Source of the DNA: Alkalihalobacillus pseudalcaliphilus
GTDB lineage: Bacteria; Bacillota; Bacilli; Bacillales; Bacillaceae_D
Direction: 5' to 3'
Length of the DNA: 64,000 nt
Assembly: GCF_028610675.1 (NCBI RefSeq)
Contig: NZ_JAQQWS010000001.1
Location: forward strand, 744,001 to 808,000
Part shown: positions 1 to 8,496 of the stretch, piece after piece
How positions within the stretch are numbered: position 1 is the stretch's first letter
Layout of the letters: the number at the start of each line of letters is the position of its first letter
Notes under the pieces: model-generated
Seen by the model: the letters and a program-made list of their open reading frames with translations, nothing else
Told to the model about the DNA's origin: nothing
The model's database searches: none
Program-made: the position numbers and the translations under genes

Positions 1-39
1 CATCCTCATGATCCAGGCTATATATTTTTAGGACGCTAA
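1..39 (+). CDS. C-terminal end of an unidentified protein (partial)
   Basis: In the first frame the window opens with 12 codons reading HPHDPGYIFLGR and then a TAA. A terminator-like hairpin whose T-run points along the plus strand follows about 40 bases later, which supports a plus-strand gene ending here. Twelve residues are too few to recognise a family. Confidence 0.3.
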   Translation, partial: HPHDPGYIFLGR

Positions 40-79
40 CTCAGTCACGTAATAAGGATTTGAATAATTCCCTAATATG

Positions 80-127
80 AAACCCCATCTAAGCCTCGTT
101 TGTTTACGAGACTAAGAGGGGGTTTTT
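80..127 (+). terminator. Rho-independent terminator
   Basis: AAACCCC pairs with GGGGTTT around an inner CTCGT/ACGAG stem, followed by a run of six T on the plus strand. The T-run is on the plus side, so it best terminates a gene entering from the left, though it also separates that gene from the convergent pdp. Confidence 0.75.
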
Positions 128-152
128 TAATCACTCATCTACGTATTAAAAG

Positions 153-1457
153 TTACTTCTCAATCGTTTCATAAATTAGCGTTTGCTCTTGTACCGGATC
201 TGCGTTTAATTGGTACGCACGTAAAATAAGATTTTTTACCTCGTCGACCTGCTCTTTCGAACAATGCAAGGTGACAAGTGCTTCACCTTCGTTCACATGG
301 TCACCGATTTTTTTCTGTAAAACGACTCCTACAGACAAATCAATTTGGTCTTCCTTCGTTTCTCTTCCCGCACCAAGTTTCATTGCTGCATTTCCAATTA
401 GGTGTGCCTCAATAGCATGGACATATCCACTTTTTGAAGACGCTACCTCAATCTGGTATTTCGCTCCTAGCATTTGCTCTGGTTCATCCACAACACGAGG
501 ATCGCCACCTTGTGCTTCAATAAATGCTTTTAACGTTTCTAAAGCTTGCCCATTATCGATAACCTCTTGTAATTGAACTCGTGCCTCTTGAATCGAAGGA
601 GCTTTTTGAGCCAAATACACCATATAACTACCTAAAGTTAAACAAAGCTCATGAAGATCTTTTGGCCCTTTCCCTTTTAAAACCTCAATCGCTTCCTTCA
701 CTTCTAAAGCATTCCCCACACTTTGGCCGAGTGGCTGATTCATATCAGAAATAATCGCCATCGTTCTTCGTCCAAGCTTGTTGCCGATTTCGACCATAGC
801 CTCTGCCAGTTCCTTCGCTTGCTCGACATCTTTCATAAAAGCACCTGAACCCACTTTAACATCTAATACGATAGCATCTGCACCAGAAGCGATTTTTTTA
901 CTCATAACAGAACTAGCGATAAGTGGTATTGAGTTAACCGTTGCCGTCACATCACGTAAGCTATATAACAACTTATCTGCCGGTGCTAAATTACTTGTTT
1001 GCCCGACTACCGCGACTTTATGCTTATTAACTTGAGCGGTAAAAGCATTATTATCTAATTCAATCGAAAAGCCAGGAATCGCCTCGAGCTTATCCAACGT
1101 TCCTCCAGTATGTCCCAAACCTCTCCCTGACATTTTTGCAACAGGTACTCCTAAAGCTGCCACAAGTGGCGCTAAGGCAATCGTTGTTTTATCACCAACA
1201 CCACCTGTTGAATGTTTATCAACCTTGATGCCATCTATTGATGATAGATCAATCGTCTCACCTGAATGAACCATCGCCATCGTTAAATCAGCTCGTTCTT
1301 CCGCCGTCATATCTTGGAAAAAGATTGCCATCGCTATAGCTGAGATTTGATAGTCTGGTATCTCCCCATTCGTATAACCCGAAATAAACCATTCAATCTC
1401 TTCTTTTGATAAAGCTAATCCATCTCTTTTTTTCTCAATCAAATCGACCATTCTCAT
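153..1457 (-). CDS. pdp: Pyrimidine-nucleoside phosphorylase
   Basis: Catalyses phosphorolysis of uridine, thymidine and deoxyuridine to the base plus (deoxy)ribose-1-phosphate in the cytosol. At 434 residues it matches the family length. The phosphate-binding stretch KHSTGGVGDK lies near residues 80-90, and MSGRGLGHTGGTLDKLE follows near residue 110, both hallmarks of this family. It is the last gene of a drm-pupG-pdp operon, starting 21 bases after pupG. Sugar phosphates it releases can be isomerised by Drm, so the three genes form one nucleoside salvage unit. Thymidine phosphorylase (deoA) is the near relative; the Bacillus-type sequence favours Pdp. Confidence 0.95.
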   Translation of the reverse strand: MRMVDLIEKKRDGLALSKEEIEWFISGYTNGEIPDYQISAIAMAIFFQDMTAEERADLTMAMVHSGETIDLSSIDGIKVDKHSTGGVGDKTTIALAPLVAALGVPVAKMSGRGLGHTGGTLDKLEAIPGFSIELDNNAFTAQVNKHKVAVVGQTSNLAPADKLLYSLRDVTATVNSIPLIASSVMSKKIASGADAIVLDVKVGSGAFMKDVEQAKELAEAMVEIGNKLGRRTMAIISDMNQPLGQSVGNALEVKEAIEVLKGKGPKDLHELCLTLGSYMVYLAQKAPSIQEARVQLQEVIDNGQALETLKAFIEAQGGDPRVVDEPEQMLGAKYQIEVASSKSGYVHAIEAHLIGNAAMKLGAGRETKEDQIDLSVGVVLQKKIGDHVNEGEALVTLHCSKEQVDEVKNLILRAYQLNADPVQEQTLIYETIEK

Positions 1458-1478
1458 TAGAGCACCTCCATTGGAATG

Positions 1479-2285
1479 TTATATGTTTTCAACCGTTGCT
1501 TTTACTAGTTGCAAGAAGTTTGCTTTGACTTTCTCCGTTGTCTCAATGACTTCATCATGGGATAAAGGTTGTGGTAAAATTCCTGCTGCCATATTGGAAA
1601 TACAAGAAATACCTAATACCTTAATATTGGCATGTCTGGCAACAATAACTTCTGGTACGGTTGACATTCCAACAGCATCACCACCTAAAGTACGAATCAT
1701 GCGTACTTCTGCAGGTGTCTCATAGCAAGGGCCAGTATTTCCTACATATACTCCTTGTTGAAGCTTTAATTGATGTTTTTCGGCTACATCCATAGCAATC
1801 GACATTAACTTTTTAGAATAAGCTTCAGACATATCAGGGAATCGAACACCTTGCCCTTCATCATGCGACCCAATTAATGGATTAGTCCCCATTTGATTAA
1901 TGTGGTCAGTGATTAGCATCAAATCACCTGCTTGAAATTCCGTATTCACACCTCCGGCAGCATTTGTCACAATTAAAACCTCTACGCCAAGCTCTTTCAT
2001 AACACGGACAGGGTATGTAACTTCTTTCATTGAATATCCTTCATAAAAATGAAAACGGCCTTGCATCGCAACAACTTGTTTTCCATTTAAATGCCCAAAT
2101 ACGAGTTGACCTGCATGACCACTTACTGTAGACACAGGAAAATGCGGGATGTCTTGATATGGTACTTTGATTGGATCTTCAATTTCATCAGCTAATACAC
2201 CCAAACCAGAGCCAAGAATTAACCCAACCTTTGGTGTTTTTTGATATTTTTCTTTAATAAAATTAACGGTTTCAACAATATTCAC
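1479..2285 (-). CDS. pupG: Purine-nucleoside phosphorylase (trimeric type)
   Basis: Splits inosine and guanosine, and their deoxy forms, with phosphate to base plus (deoxy)ribose-1-phosphate. It has 268 residues, typical of the trimeric PNP-I class rather than the hexameric DeoD class. The glycine-rich LGSGLG motif lies near residue 25 and NAAGGVN near residue 110. It sits 15 bases after drm and 21 bases before pdp on the same strand. The same drm-pupG order occurs in B. subtilis, which supports the symbol. Confidence 0.95.
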   Translation of the reverse strand: MNIVETVNFIKEKYQKTPKVGLILGSGLGVLADEIEDPIKVPYQDIPHFPVSTVSGHAGQLVFGHLNGKQVVAMQGRFHFYEGYSMKEVTYPVRVMKELGVEVLIVTNAAGGVNTEFQAGDLMLITDHINQMGTNPLIGSHDEGQGVRFPDMSEAYSKKLMSIAMDVAEKHQLKLQQGVYVGNTGPCYETPAEVRMIRTLGGDAVGMSTVPEVIVARHANIKVLGISCISNMAAGILPQPLSHDEVIETTEKVKANFLQLVKATVENI

Positions 2286-2300
2286 GTTATCTTCCCCCTT

Positions 2301-3479
2301 CTAAATATCCTTTAAAAAACTATGTCCGAATGCCGGTAGTTGAACATGAAAATTATCCGCAACCGTCGCACCAATGTCAGCAAACGTTGATTTAATCCCT
2401 AAATTTTGTCCACTTGTTTGTCCTTTTGTATGCGTAATTAAAGGTACATACTCTCTCGTATGGTCAGTTCCTTTAAACGTCGGATCATTACCATGGTCAG
2501 CGGTAATAATTAATAGATCATTCTCCTTAAGCTTTAATAAAACATCGGCAAGCTGCCTATCAAATTGCTCTAATGCTTTACCATAACCGAGCGGATCACG
2601 TCTATGACCATACTTGGCGTCAAAATCAACTAAATTCAAAAAAGCTAATCCATGAAAATCTCGGTCCATTAAATCAATTAGTTTGTTCATGCCATCGTCA
2701 TTTGAAATCGTACGAATTGATTCAGTAATACCTTCTCCATCATAAATATCCGATATTTTCCCTAAAGCAATCGAATCTAAATCGGCATCTTTTAATTCAT
2801 TCATAACTGTTCTACCAAATGGCTTCAAGGCATAGTCATGACGGTTAGCCGTTCTTTCCCAAGCACCCACTTGACCAATAAAAGGTCTTGCAATAATTCG
2901 CCCTACCATATAAGGATGCTGCAATGTCATGGCTCTTGCTTTTTCACAAATGGCATATAACTCCTCTAAAGGAACAACATCCTCATGTGCCGCAATCTGT
3001 AAAACAGAATCTGCTGACGTATAAACAATTAAATCCCCAGTTTCCACATGAGCCTGACCTAATTCATCTAAAATTTCTGTTCCTGAAGCAACCGTATTCC
3101 CAATTATCTTCCTACCTGTCTCTGCTTCTAATTGTGCAATCAAATCAGGTGGAAAACCATCTGGAAATACCTGAAAAGGCTCTTTTATATGTAAGCCCAT
3201 AATTTCCCAATGCCCCGTCATCGTATCTTTACCATTTGAAGCTTCCTGCATTTTTCCGTAGTGACCTATTGGCATTTCCGTATTTTTAATACCTTGTATC
3301 GGCTCTATATGTCCGAGCCCTAACTTTTCCATATAAGGCATATGTAATCCATTCATTTCTTTCGCAATATGACCTAATGTGTGCGAGCCAACATCACCAA
3401 ATTTTGCAGCATCTGGTGCCTCACCAATTCCAACAGAATCAAGCACAATCAAAAATACCCGTTCATATGCTTTGCTCAT
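2301..3479 (-). CDS. drm: Phosphopentomutase
   Basis: Interconverts (deoxy)ribose-1-phosphate and -5-phosphate, linking nucleoside breakdown to the pentose phosphate pathway. The 392-residue alkaline-phosphatase-superfamily protein has a metal-site start VLDSVGIGEAPDA near residue 10 and a C-terminal TADHGNDPTF metal motif. An in-frame ATG lies 24 bases further upstream, but a GGAGGG ribosome site sits correctly only for the ATG at 3479 (MSKAYERVF). It is the first gene of drm-pupG-pdp, with xerD 118 bases upstream. Confidence 0.95.
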   Translation of the reverse strand: MSKAYERVFLIVLDSVGIGEAPDAAKFGDVGSHTLGHIAKEMNGLHMPYMEKLGLGHIEPIQGIKNTEMPIGHYGKMQEASNGKDTMTGHWEIMGLHIKEPFQVFPDGFPPDLIAQLEAETGRKIIGNTVASGTEILDELGQAHVETGDLIVYTSADSVLQIAAHEDVVPLEELYAICEKARAMTLQHPYMVGRIIARPFIGQVGAWERTANRHDYALKPFGRTVMNELKDADLDSIALGKISDIYDGEGITESIRTISNDDGMNKLIDLMDRDFHGLAFLNLVDFDAKYGHRRDPLGYGKALEQFDRQLADVLLKLKENDLLIITADHGNDPTFKGTDHTREYVPLITHTKGQTSGQNLGIKSTFADIGATVADNFHVQLPAFGHSFLKDI

Positions 3480-3597
3480 GAGTAATCCCTCCAAAATAAT
3501 CAAAACTTACCTTTCTATTATACCCATTTTTAGACAAAGATGAACAGGAAAACTCGTCAGAAGTCTGACCTCTTTGTGAAAAAACACCCTTTTGCCA

Positions 3598-4488
3598 TTA
3601 AGCTCGAGGATGAAATTGAGAATATACATCTTTTAGTCTCGTTTTAGTAACATGTGTGTAAACTTGCGTAGTAGAGATATCTACATGACCTAACATTTCT
3701 TGTACCGCACGTAAATCTGCACCATTTTCTAATAAATGCGTGGCAAATGAATGCCTGAGTGTATGGGGGGAAAGCTCTTTTGTAATCCCTGCTTCTTTAG
3801 TTAATTGCTTTAGTATTTTCCAAAACCCTTGTCTTGTCAGTTTTTTACCATAGTGATTAACAAAGATAAAGTCATGTTTATTTTTCTTTAATAATTGCGG
3901 ACGGGCCTGCTGCATGTACTTTTCAAGTGCACGTATCGCCGTATCACCAATCGGAATAATTCGTTCTTTATTGCCTTTTCCTATACACCGAATAAACCCC
4001 ATCGATAAATGAATATCATCTAGCGTAAGGTCCATCATCTCAGAAACCCTTATTCCTGTTGCATATAATAGCTCAAGCATTGCCTTATTACGAATTTCAG
4101 TCGGCTTTGTCCCATTTGATTGATCGAGTAAAACTTCTACTTCTTCCATTGATAAAACCTTAGGTAATTTCTTTTGTGCCTTTGGCATTTCAATTAAATC
4201 AGAAGGATCATGAAGGAGAACTTGCTCTCGAATTTGGTATTGGTGAAAAGCTCTAATGGAAGATAGCATTCGAGCAATCGTAGTATCGGCTCTACCTTCA
4301 TCTTTTAAAAAATAGAGAAATTGCCTAATTTCCTCTCTCTTTACCGCATCAAATGTATCAATTTGCTCAACATGTATTAAATAATGTTGATAGGCTTTTA
4401 AATCTCGTTGATAGGAAGAGATCGTATTTTCACTTAAACCTCTTTCAATTTTCATATAACGGATAAAATCGGTTATTAATGTATCCAC
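3598..4488 (-). CDS. xerD: Site-specific tyrosine recombinase XerD
   Basis: Resolves chromosome dimers at dif together with XerC (CodV). The 296-residue protein has an N-terminal SAM-like core-binding domain (residues 1-85) and a C-terminal catalytic domain. The catalytic set is visible: Arg in ATGIRVSEM, HTLRHSFATHLLE, then a His in the LGH motif, and the nucleophile Tyr in TQVYTHV. Position between yqzK and drm matches B. subtilis ripX/xerD, so this is a housekeeping recombinase and not a mobile-element integrase. Confidence 0.95.
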   Translation of the reverse strand: MDTLITDFIRYMKIERGLSENTISSYQRDLKAYQHYLIHVEQIDTFDAVKREEIRQFLYFLKDEGRADTTIARMLSSIRAFHQYQIREQVLLHDPSDLIEMPKAQKKLPKVLSMEEVEVLLDQSNGTKPTEIRNKAMLELLYATGIRVSEMMDLTLDDIHLSMGFIRCIGKGNKERIIPIGDTAIRALEKYMQQARPQLLKKNKHDFIFVNHYGKKLTRQGFWKILKQLTKEAGITKELSPHTLRHSFATHLLENGADLRAVQEMLGHVDISTTQVYTHVTKTRLKDVYSQFHPRA

Positions 4489-4503
4489 CCAAATCGCTCC
4501 TAG

Positions 4504-4734
4504 CTATTCACCTAAACGATAGAACCAAAGCAAACGGTTTTTCATAGAATGCTCTTCACTAGATTCAATCTGAAAAACCTTTACAGCCTTGCCTTGGGGC
4601 TCATCATAACGGTGCATACTTTCATACTCTTCACTTATCCATAGAATACCATAATAAAAGAAAACTGTGCATCCCATAAATAAAAGGAATACCTTTAGCG
4701 CATGCCAAACCATAGCCACCTTCGATTGAAACAT
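4504..4734 (-). CDS. yqzK: DUF4227 small membrane protein YqzK
   Basis: A 76-residue protein with one transmembrane helix near residues 12-33, followed by a short polar tail. Function is unknown. Its place between fur and xerD and its length match B. subtilis yqzK (DUF4227). It ends 15 bases before xerD and probably shares its transcript. An AGGAG site precedes the ATG by about 11 bases, slightly long spacing. Confidence 0.8.
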   Translation of the reverse strand: MFQSKVAMVWHALKVFLLFMGCTVFFYYGILWISEEYESMHRYDEPQGKAVKVFQIESSEEHSMKNRLLWFYRLGE

Positions 4735-4828
4735 CCAACATCACACTCCTATACCCATAGCGAGAAAAGTCTATAATACAAGCTATGCCAAAAACAAGCG
4801 TGATTATACCAAATGTTCACCAAAATAA

Positions 4829-4860
4829 AAAAGTCTTCTTTTAAATAAAAGAAAGACTTT
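4829..4860 (-). terminator. Terminator after fur
   Basis: AAAGTCTTCTTTT pairs with AAAAGAAAGACTTT around a short loop, with an A-rich run on the left that reads as a U-run on the minus transcript. It separates fur from yqzK. Confidence 0.8.
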
Positions 4861-4871
4861 CTCATCTGAGT

Positions 4872-5357
4872 TTAGAAGACCGTTTCCGCATTTTGTTCAT
4901 TCTCCTCATTTTGCTTATCCTTATCATGACAACGATAACAAATCCCGTGGAAAGTTAAACGGTGGTCTTTTATTTTAAAATTAAAATCGCGCTCAACGAT
5001 TGCCTCAACATCGCCTAATAAATCTTGCTGTATTTCATCAACAGCCCCACATTCAATACAGACTAAATGATGATGAAAATGAGCTGCTCCTTCTTGGCGT
5101 AAATCAAATCGAGAAACACCATCACCAAAATTAATTTTATCAACAATTTTTAAGTCAGCAAGAAGCTCCAATGTACGATACACCGTCGCTAAACCTATCT
5201 CAGGTGCTTTTTCTTTAACTAGGAGGTATACATCTTCGGCACTCAAATGATCTTCCTCATGCTCTAACAATACACGAACTGTCGCCTCTCTTTGTGGCGT
5301 CAGCTTATAACTTTGTGAGTGCAAATGCTTCTTTATTCGCTCTAATCGCTTTTCCAT
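4872..5357 (-). CDS. fur: Ferric uptake regulator Fur
   Basis: Iron-dependent repressor. The 161-residue protein has a winged-helix N-terminus (TPQREATVRVL near residue 19) and a dimerisation domain with the HHHHLVC metal cluster and two Cys pairs, CIEC and CYRC, that bind structural zinc. The context spoIIM-fur-yqzK-xerD is that of B. subtilis Fur rather than PerR or Zur. A strong sigma-A promoter and a Fur-box-like site lie just upstream. The tail after CYRCHD is acidic and poorly conserved. Confidence 0.95.
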   Translation of the reverse strand: MEKRLERIKKHLHSQSYKLTPQREATVRVLLEHEEDHLSAEDVYLLVKEKAPEIGLATVYRTLELLADLKIVDKINFGDGVSRFDLRQEGAAHFHHHLVCIECGAVDEIQQDLLGDVEAIVERDFNFKIKDHRLTFHGICYRCHDKDKQNEENEQNAETVF

Positions 5358-5389
5358 TTCTAAGCCTCCCCAAGCATCTAACTTTCTTT

Positions 5390-5418
5390 ATTATAATAAG
5401 TGAAAAAGGGAGTGTCAA
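5390..5418 (-). promoter_or_regulatory. Sigma-A promoter of fur
   Basis: On the minus strand TTGACA (5418-5413) and TATAAT (5395-5390) are both perfect and exactly 17 bases apart. The predicted transcript starts near 5383, giving a short leader to the fur ATG at 5357. Confidence 0.9.
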
Positions 5419-5419
5419 T

Positions 5420-5434
5420 CGATAATGATTATTA
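5420..5434 (-). promoter_or_regulatory. Fur-box-like operator upstream of fur
   Basis: CGATAATGATTATTA matches the 7-1-7 Fur box TGATAATNATTATCA at 12 of 14 defined positions. It abuts the -35 element of the fur promoter. It also resembles a PerR box but fits that less well. Autoregulation is an inference. Confidence 0.65.
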
Positions 5435-5469
5435 TTTAGAATCAGATATTCATTTTTATATAATAATTA

Positions 5470-6114
5470 TTACATAAAAGTAGTAATTATAAACTTCATC
5501 AAGATTGGTGATAAATATGCTTCACAAAATGAGGCAAAGGCAACAGCACCGCCTAAGCAGAGCATTAACAGAGAATAGCGAACAAATTGTGGCATAAAAG
5601 GAACCGTTTGTTTTTTAAAAAACTGCTGTCTCATCATTTTTACACAAAATGCTGTTCCTGCCGTTCCAATAATAATAAAGACCGGTATCAGAATAAAGTT
5701 TTGTGGCATCACAGCGGCAAATGATAATAGAAAGCCTTGTAAGCCCAATTGATTAACTAAAAATCCAATCGTGAACCCAACAACGACACCTTTTAAAAAT
5801 AATAAAATAAGTAATACAGGTAATCCGATTACAGATAATCCTAATAGCCACATTAGACCAATGTATTTAATATAATGCATAAAGCTTGTTGCAAAGATTT
5901 CTGCTGAGGATGTCATATGGCCCTCAGACACTTGTCCAAAGAACTGCGAGACATATAAATGTAAATCATGCCTTTGTGTTAAACTCATGCTATTTACAAC
6001 GATTGCTCCGAAAATAATCCCCATTAGAAATAATACCGTCGTAAATATATATAAAGAACGATTTTCCTCAATATGACTCATCACCATATATTTAAAACTA
6101 TTTGTTCTCATCAT
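5470..6114 (-). CDS. spoIIM: Stage II sporulation protein M
   Basis: Membrane component of the SpoIID-SpoIIM-SpoIIP engulfment machinery, needed for septal peptidoglycan dissolution during sporulation. It has 214 residues with a short cytosolic start and about five hydrophobic helices (near residues 20-42, 78-105, 108-130, 133-155, 185-210). Adjacency to fur matches the B. subtilis order. The start MMRTNSFKYMVMSHIEE is plausible from the first or second Met. Family assignment rests on overall layout and synteny. Confidence 0.9.
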   Translation of the reverse strand: MMRTNSFKYMVMSHIEENRSLYIFTTVLFLMGIIFGAIVVNSMSLTQRHDLHLYVSQFFGQVSEGHMTSSAEIFATSFMHYIKYIGLMWLLGLSVIGLPVLLILLFLKGVVVGFTIGFLVNQLGLQGFLLSFAAVMPQNFILIPVFIIIGTAGTAFCVKMMRQQFFKKQTVPFMPQFVRYSLLMLCLGGAVAFASFCEAYLSPILMKFIITTFM

Positions 6115-6191
6115 ATCAACCCTCTCGCATAGCCTTTAATCTACTCTATGATAATGAGAACGAATCTATGACAAGAACTTCTAAAGTCTTT

Positions 6192-6746
6192 CTATTCTTT
6201 TTTTGCTAGTTTTAACTGCATATATTGTACCGCGTAAATTGTTTTAGCATCATGGATGATCTGATTTTGGATCATTTCTTCTGCTTCCTCTATTGAAACT
6301 TCTATCACATCCAAAAATTCATCTTCATCTAAAGCCATTTCTTTTTTCTCAAGTCCACCAGCCACATAAATATGGATGATTTCATTAGCAAATCCAGGTG
6401 ACGTATAAAATGACACGACAAAATCCATACTGTTTGATACATAACCTGTTTCCTCTTGTAGCTCTCGTTTCGCACATGCTATTGGTTCTTCTTGATGATC
6501 TAACTTCCCAGCTGGTATTTCTACAATCACTTTTTCTAAGGCCTTGCGATACTGACGAACCATGACTAACTTTCCTTCAGATGTGATCGGAATGATACCA
6601 ACGGCTCCGGGATGCTTGACTACTTCCCTTTTACTCGTTTCACCATTTGGTAGAAGTACGTCTTCTATTTGTAAATCAATAATTCTACCTTGATAAATCG
6701 CTTGAATGTTTGTGGTCTTTTCTACTAAATGATTCAAAACTATCAA
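6192..6746 (-). CDS. nudF: ADP-ribose pyrophosphatase
   Basis: Nudix hydrolase cleaving ADP-ribose to AMP and ribose-5-phosphate. The 184-residue protein carries a complete Nudix box, GKLDHQEEPIACAKRE then LQEETGY, near residues 78-100. The preceding stretch LPNGETSKREVVKHPGAV and the following SFYTSPGFANEIIH are typical of the NudF subfamily. It is divergent from mciZ, as in B. subtilis where mciZ neighbours yqkG/nudF. The intergenic gap of about 90 bases must hold both promoters. Confidence 0.93.
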   Translation of the reverse strand: MIVLNHLVEKTTNIQAIYQGRIIDLQIEDVLLPNGETSKREVVKHPGAVGIIPITSEGKLVMVRQYRKALEKVIVEIPAGKLDHQEEPIACAKRELQEETGYVSNSMDFVVSFYTSPGFANEIIHIYVAGGLEKKEMALDEDEFLDVIEVSIEEAEEMIQNQIIHDAKTIYAVQYMQLKLAKKE

Positions 6747-6836
6747 TCCTTTGTTCTAAATTATGGTTTTGCTCATAAAAGTGTATCACAGAGTGTAAAA
6801 AAATATAAACTAACATCCATACAAGGAGAGATGAAA

Positions 6837-7010
6837 ATGAAAATTGATATTCATCCAAACGGCATTCGTTTAACAGGGAAGGCTTGGGAAATCAAAGCGA
6901 AACTTAAGGAAGCTCAAAAACATTATTTATACGTGAAGGAATGGACAGATGCTGTCTACTCAACGAAACCTAAACTTACTCTTGTCGCTTCAAAAACACC
7001 ACAAAAATAA
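6837..7010 (+). CDS. mciZ: Z-ring inhibitor MciZ, with a C-terminal extension
   Basis: The first 40 residues (MKIDIHPNGIRLTGKAWEIK onward to YVKEWTDAV) closely follow B. subtilis MciZ, the 40-residue mother-cell inhibitor of FtsZ made during sporulation, especially the GKAWEI.AKLKE core and the YVK.W motif. Here the frame continues for about 17 more residues to 57 in total. The start is set by AGGAG eight bases before the ATG at 6837; an ATG at 6831 lies too close to it. The neighbour nudF supports the assignment. The tail overlaps the 3' end of the DUF3866 gene on the other strand by 55 bases. Confidence 0.85.
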   Translation: MKIDIHPNGIRLTGKAWEIKAKLKEAQKHYLYVKEWTDAVYSTKPKLTLVASKTPQK

Positions 7011-8038
7011 TCAGGATCTTCAGCAAAAGAACGATTCATCGTTGTAATCTCATCTTCAAAAATAGTGACCGCTTTTCTAATATGTTCGAAGTTTGCTTTT
7101 TTTGTACTAATAATAACCGTATGTTCTGTTAAGCTTTTGGCATGTGCTAATTGTTGTTTGATTAACTGCATTCTATCTTGCTGCAAATAGGGTAATGGTA
7201 ATATAGATTTCGCATACGTAAATTCCATTAAGGCTGTTCTTGTGTGATGGCTTACCCCCCTTTGCCTTTCACGCTTATCTGCGAAAGAAATTCTTGGAAC
7301 CCATACAGGAACACCTTGCAACGCACCTATGATATTTGCCCAATTTGCTAAATGAATACCAGAAAATCCATATTTGGTTCCCGTCCCAACTACTCCTGGA
7401 CCAACAGAAACAACGATCAAATCGGACCGTAAGTATTGGTCAGCAAACTGTAAGGCGTTTTGTAAGGTCGTTGCTTCATATTCCCCACCAAATGCTTGAC
7501 CGATAGTAATCGAATGAAAACCCTTCTCCTTTTCTAACCTCTCAAGATGTTTACTTATGGGGAGAGCGAGCGCTGCTTGTTCATCAAAAATAAACGTTAT
7601 TTTCAACTGTTCATTCAGTTGTCTAGCAAAACTCCAAATGAGCGGTACCATACTATGTAATTCAGCTAAAAGCACTTTCTTTCCCTCTAAAGAGAAATCT
7701 TTTTCAAATAAAGTATGATAGGGACTCTCTTGTGCATCGATCGCTTGAACACTATGCTGATTCGGTGTATAACGAAGTTTAATGATATGCCCTCCTTGCT
7801 CGTTTCTTGTTACCGTTTCAGGGCTTATTTGTTTGCTCACAACAATATCATACCCGCCTGTGCCGAGATTAAGATGATAAGCTGTTATATTTACATATAT
7901 ATCATCTCCTGCTTTCACAGGCTCTAATACTGATTTATAAAGGATCGCTCTCCCTGAAAATTGGTCCGTTATGATCCACTGCTTTTTATGATCTTCGAAC
8001 AAAACAGAAACAACTTTAACAAGTGCCTGATGGTACAT
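6956..8038 (-). CDS. DUF3866 family protein
   Basis: A 360-residue cytosolic protein of a conserved but uncharacterised family found in Firmicutes and Actinobacteria. It opens with a beta-rich domain (about residues 1-95, ending IIKLRYTPNQHSVQAID) and continues with a Rossmann-like part that includes VVSVGPGVVGTGTKYGFSG near residue 210 and TRTALMEFTYAKSI near residue 270. No signal peptide or membrane helix is visible. The 3' end overlaps convergent mciZ. I cannot assign a reaction. Confidence 0.85.
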   Translation of the reverse strand: MYHQALVKVVSVLFEDHKKQWIITDQFSGRAILYKSVLEPVKAGDDIYVNITAYHLNLGTGGYDIVVSKQISPETVTRNEQGGHIIKLRYTPNQHSVQAIDAQESPYHTLFEKDFSLEGKKVLLAELHSMVPLIWSFARQLNEQLKITFIFDEQAALALPISKHLERLEKEKGFHSITIGQAFGGEYEATTLQNALQFADQYLRSDLIVVSVGPGVVGTGTKYGFSGIHLANWANIIGALQGVPVWVPRISFADKRERQRGVSHHTRTALMEFTYAKSILPLPYLQQDRMQLIKQQLAHAKSLTEHTVIISTKKANFEHIRKAVTIFEDEITTMNRSFAEDPDYFCGVFEATRVSLGFVE

Positions 8039-8064
8039 GATTAGCCTCCTTTTGGATGAAGGTG

Positions 8065-8280
8065 TACTTAGGTTCGATGGGTTGGCCTTGAAGTTAGCTC
8101 GTCATCCATCTCGCGATAGATGACCTTAGCAGGATAGTCCTCACTGTTTGTTCAGCCGACTCCTGATGGTGATCGAGTTGTAAACGGGCCAACTGCTTAA
8201 AAAGTCGCCACTACTTTCATCTTTGTTGGTGGCGAAGTGAATTGGGCTTCGCCATGCGCGTTTTGTATGAAAGTGTACAA
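8065..8280 (+). repeat. Dispersed repeat family A, copy 1
   Basis: About 215 bases sharing long stretches with 19474-19692 and 35684-35910. Shared landmarks are CTTGAAGTTAGCTCGTC, GACTCCTGATGGTGAT, GAGTTGTAAACG, a CGCCAC...GTGGCG hairpin around TACTTTCATCTTTG, and a terminal TATGAAAGT. Open frames crossing it, such as an 86-residue one at 8141-8401 on the minus strand, look incidental because the same translated phrase appears in copy 2. A reverse fragment of family B flank follows near 8375-8425. Confidence 0.85.
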
Positions 8281-8496
8281 AAGATGATATGCTTCGGGAA
8301 TGGGTTGGTGCAGGCTTCTTGGTTAGAGAACTTCTCATATAAAACAAATGAATGAAAAGCCAACAAATAAAAAAGCAAAAACTAATTGAATGAAGTGCCA
8401 CCAGTTAAAGAGTGAAACCCTACTTCCATGTTTGGAGAGGACTAGTTGTAAACGTACCCACAGGTTAAGAAGTCAACACTACACATGAATGACCAC

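Noticed and set aside
3598..4488. Mobile-element integrase
   Set aside because: Sequence and synteny identify housekeeping XerD; no att sites or phage genes accompany it.
6818..6825. SigE -10 (CATACAAG) for mciZ
   Set aside because: It overlaps the ribosome site, so transcription would start at or past the start codon; no better SigE promoter was found by eye.
8141..8401. 86-residue minus-strand protein
   Set aside because: It reads through repeat family A; the same phrase HFATNKDESSGDFL appears in the frame at 19546-19758, so it is a product of the repeat, and there is no ribosome site.
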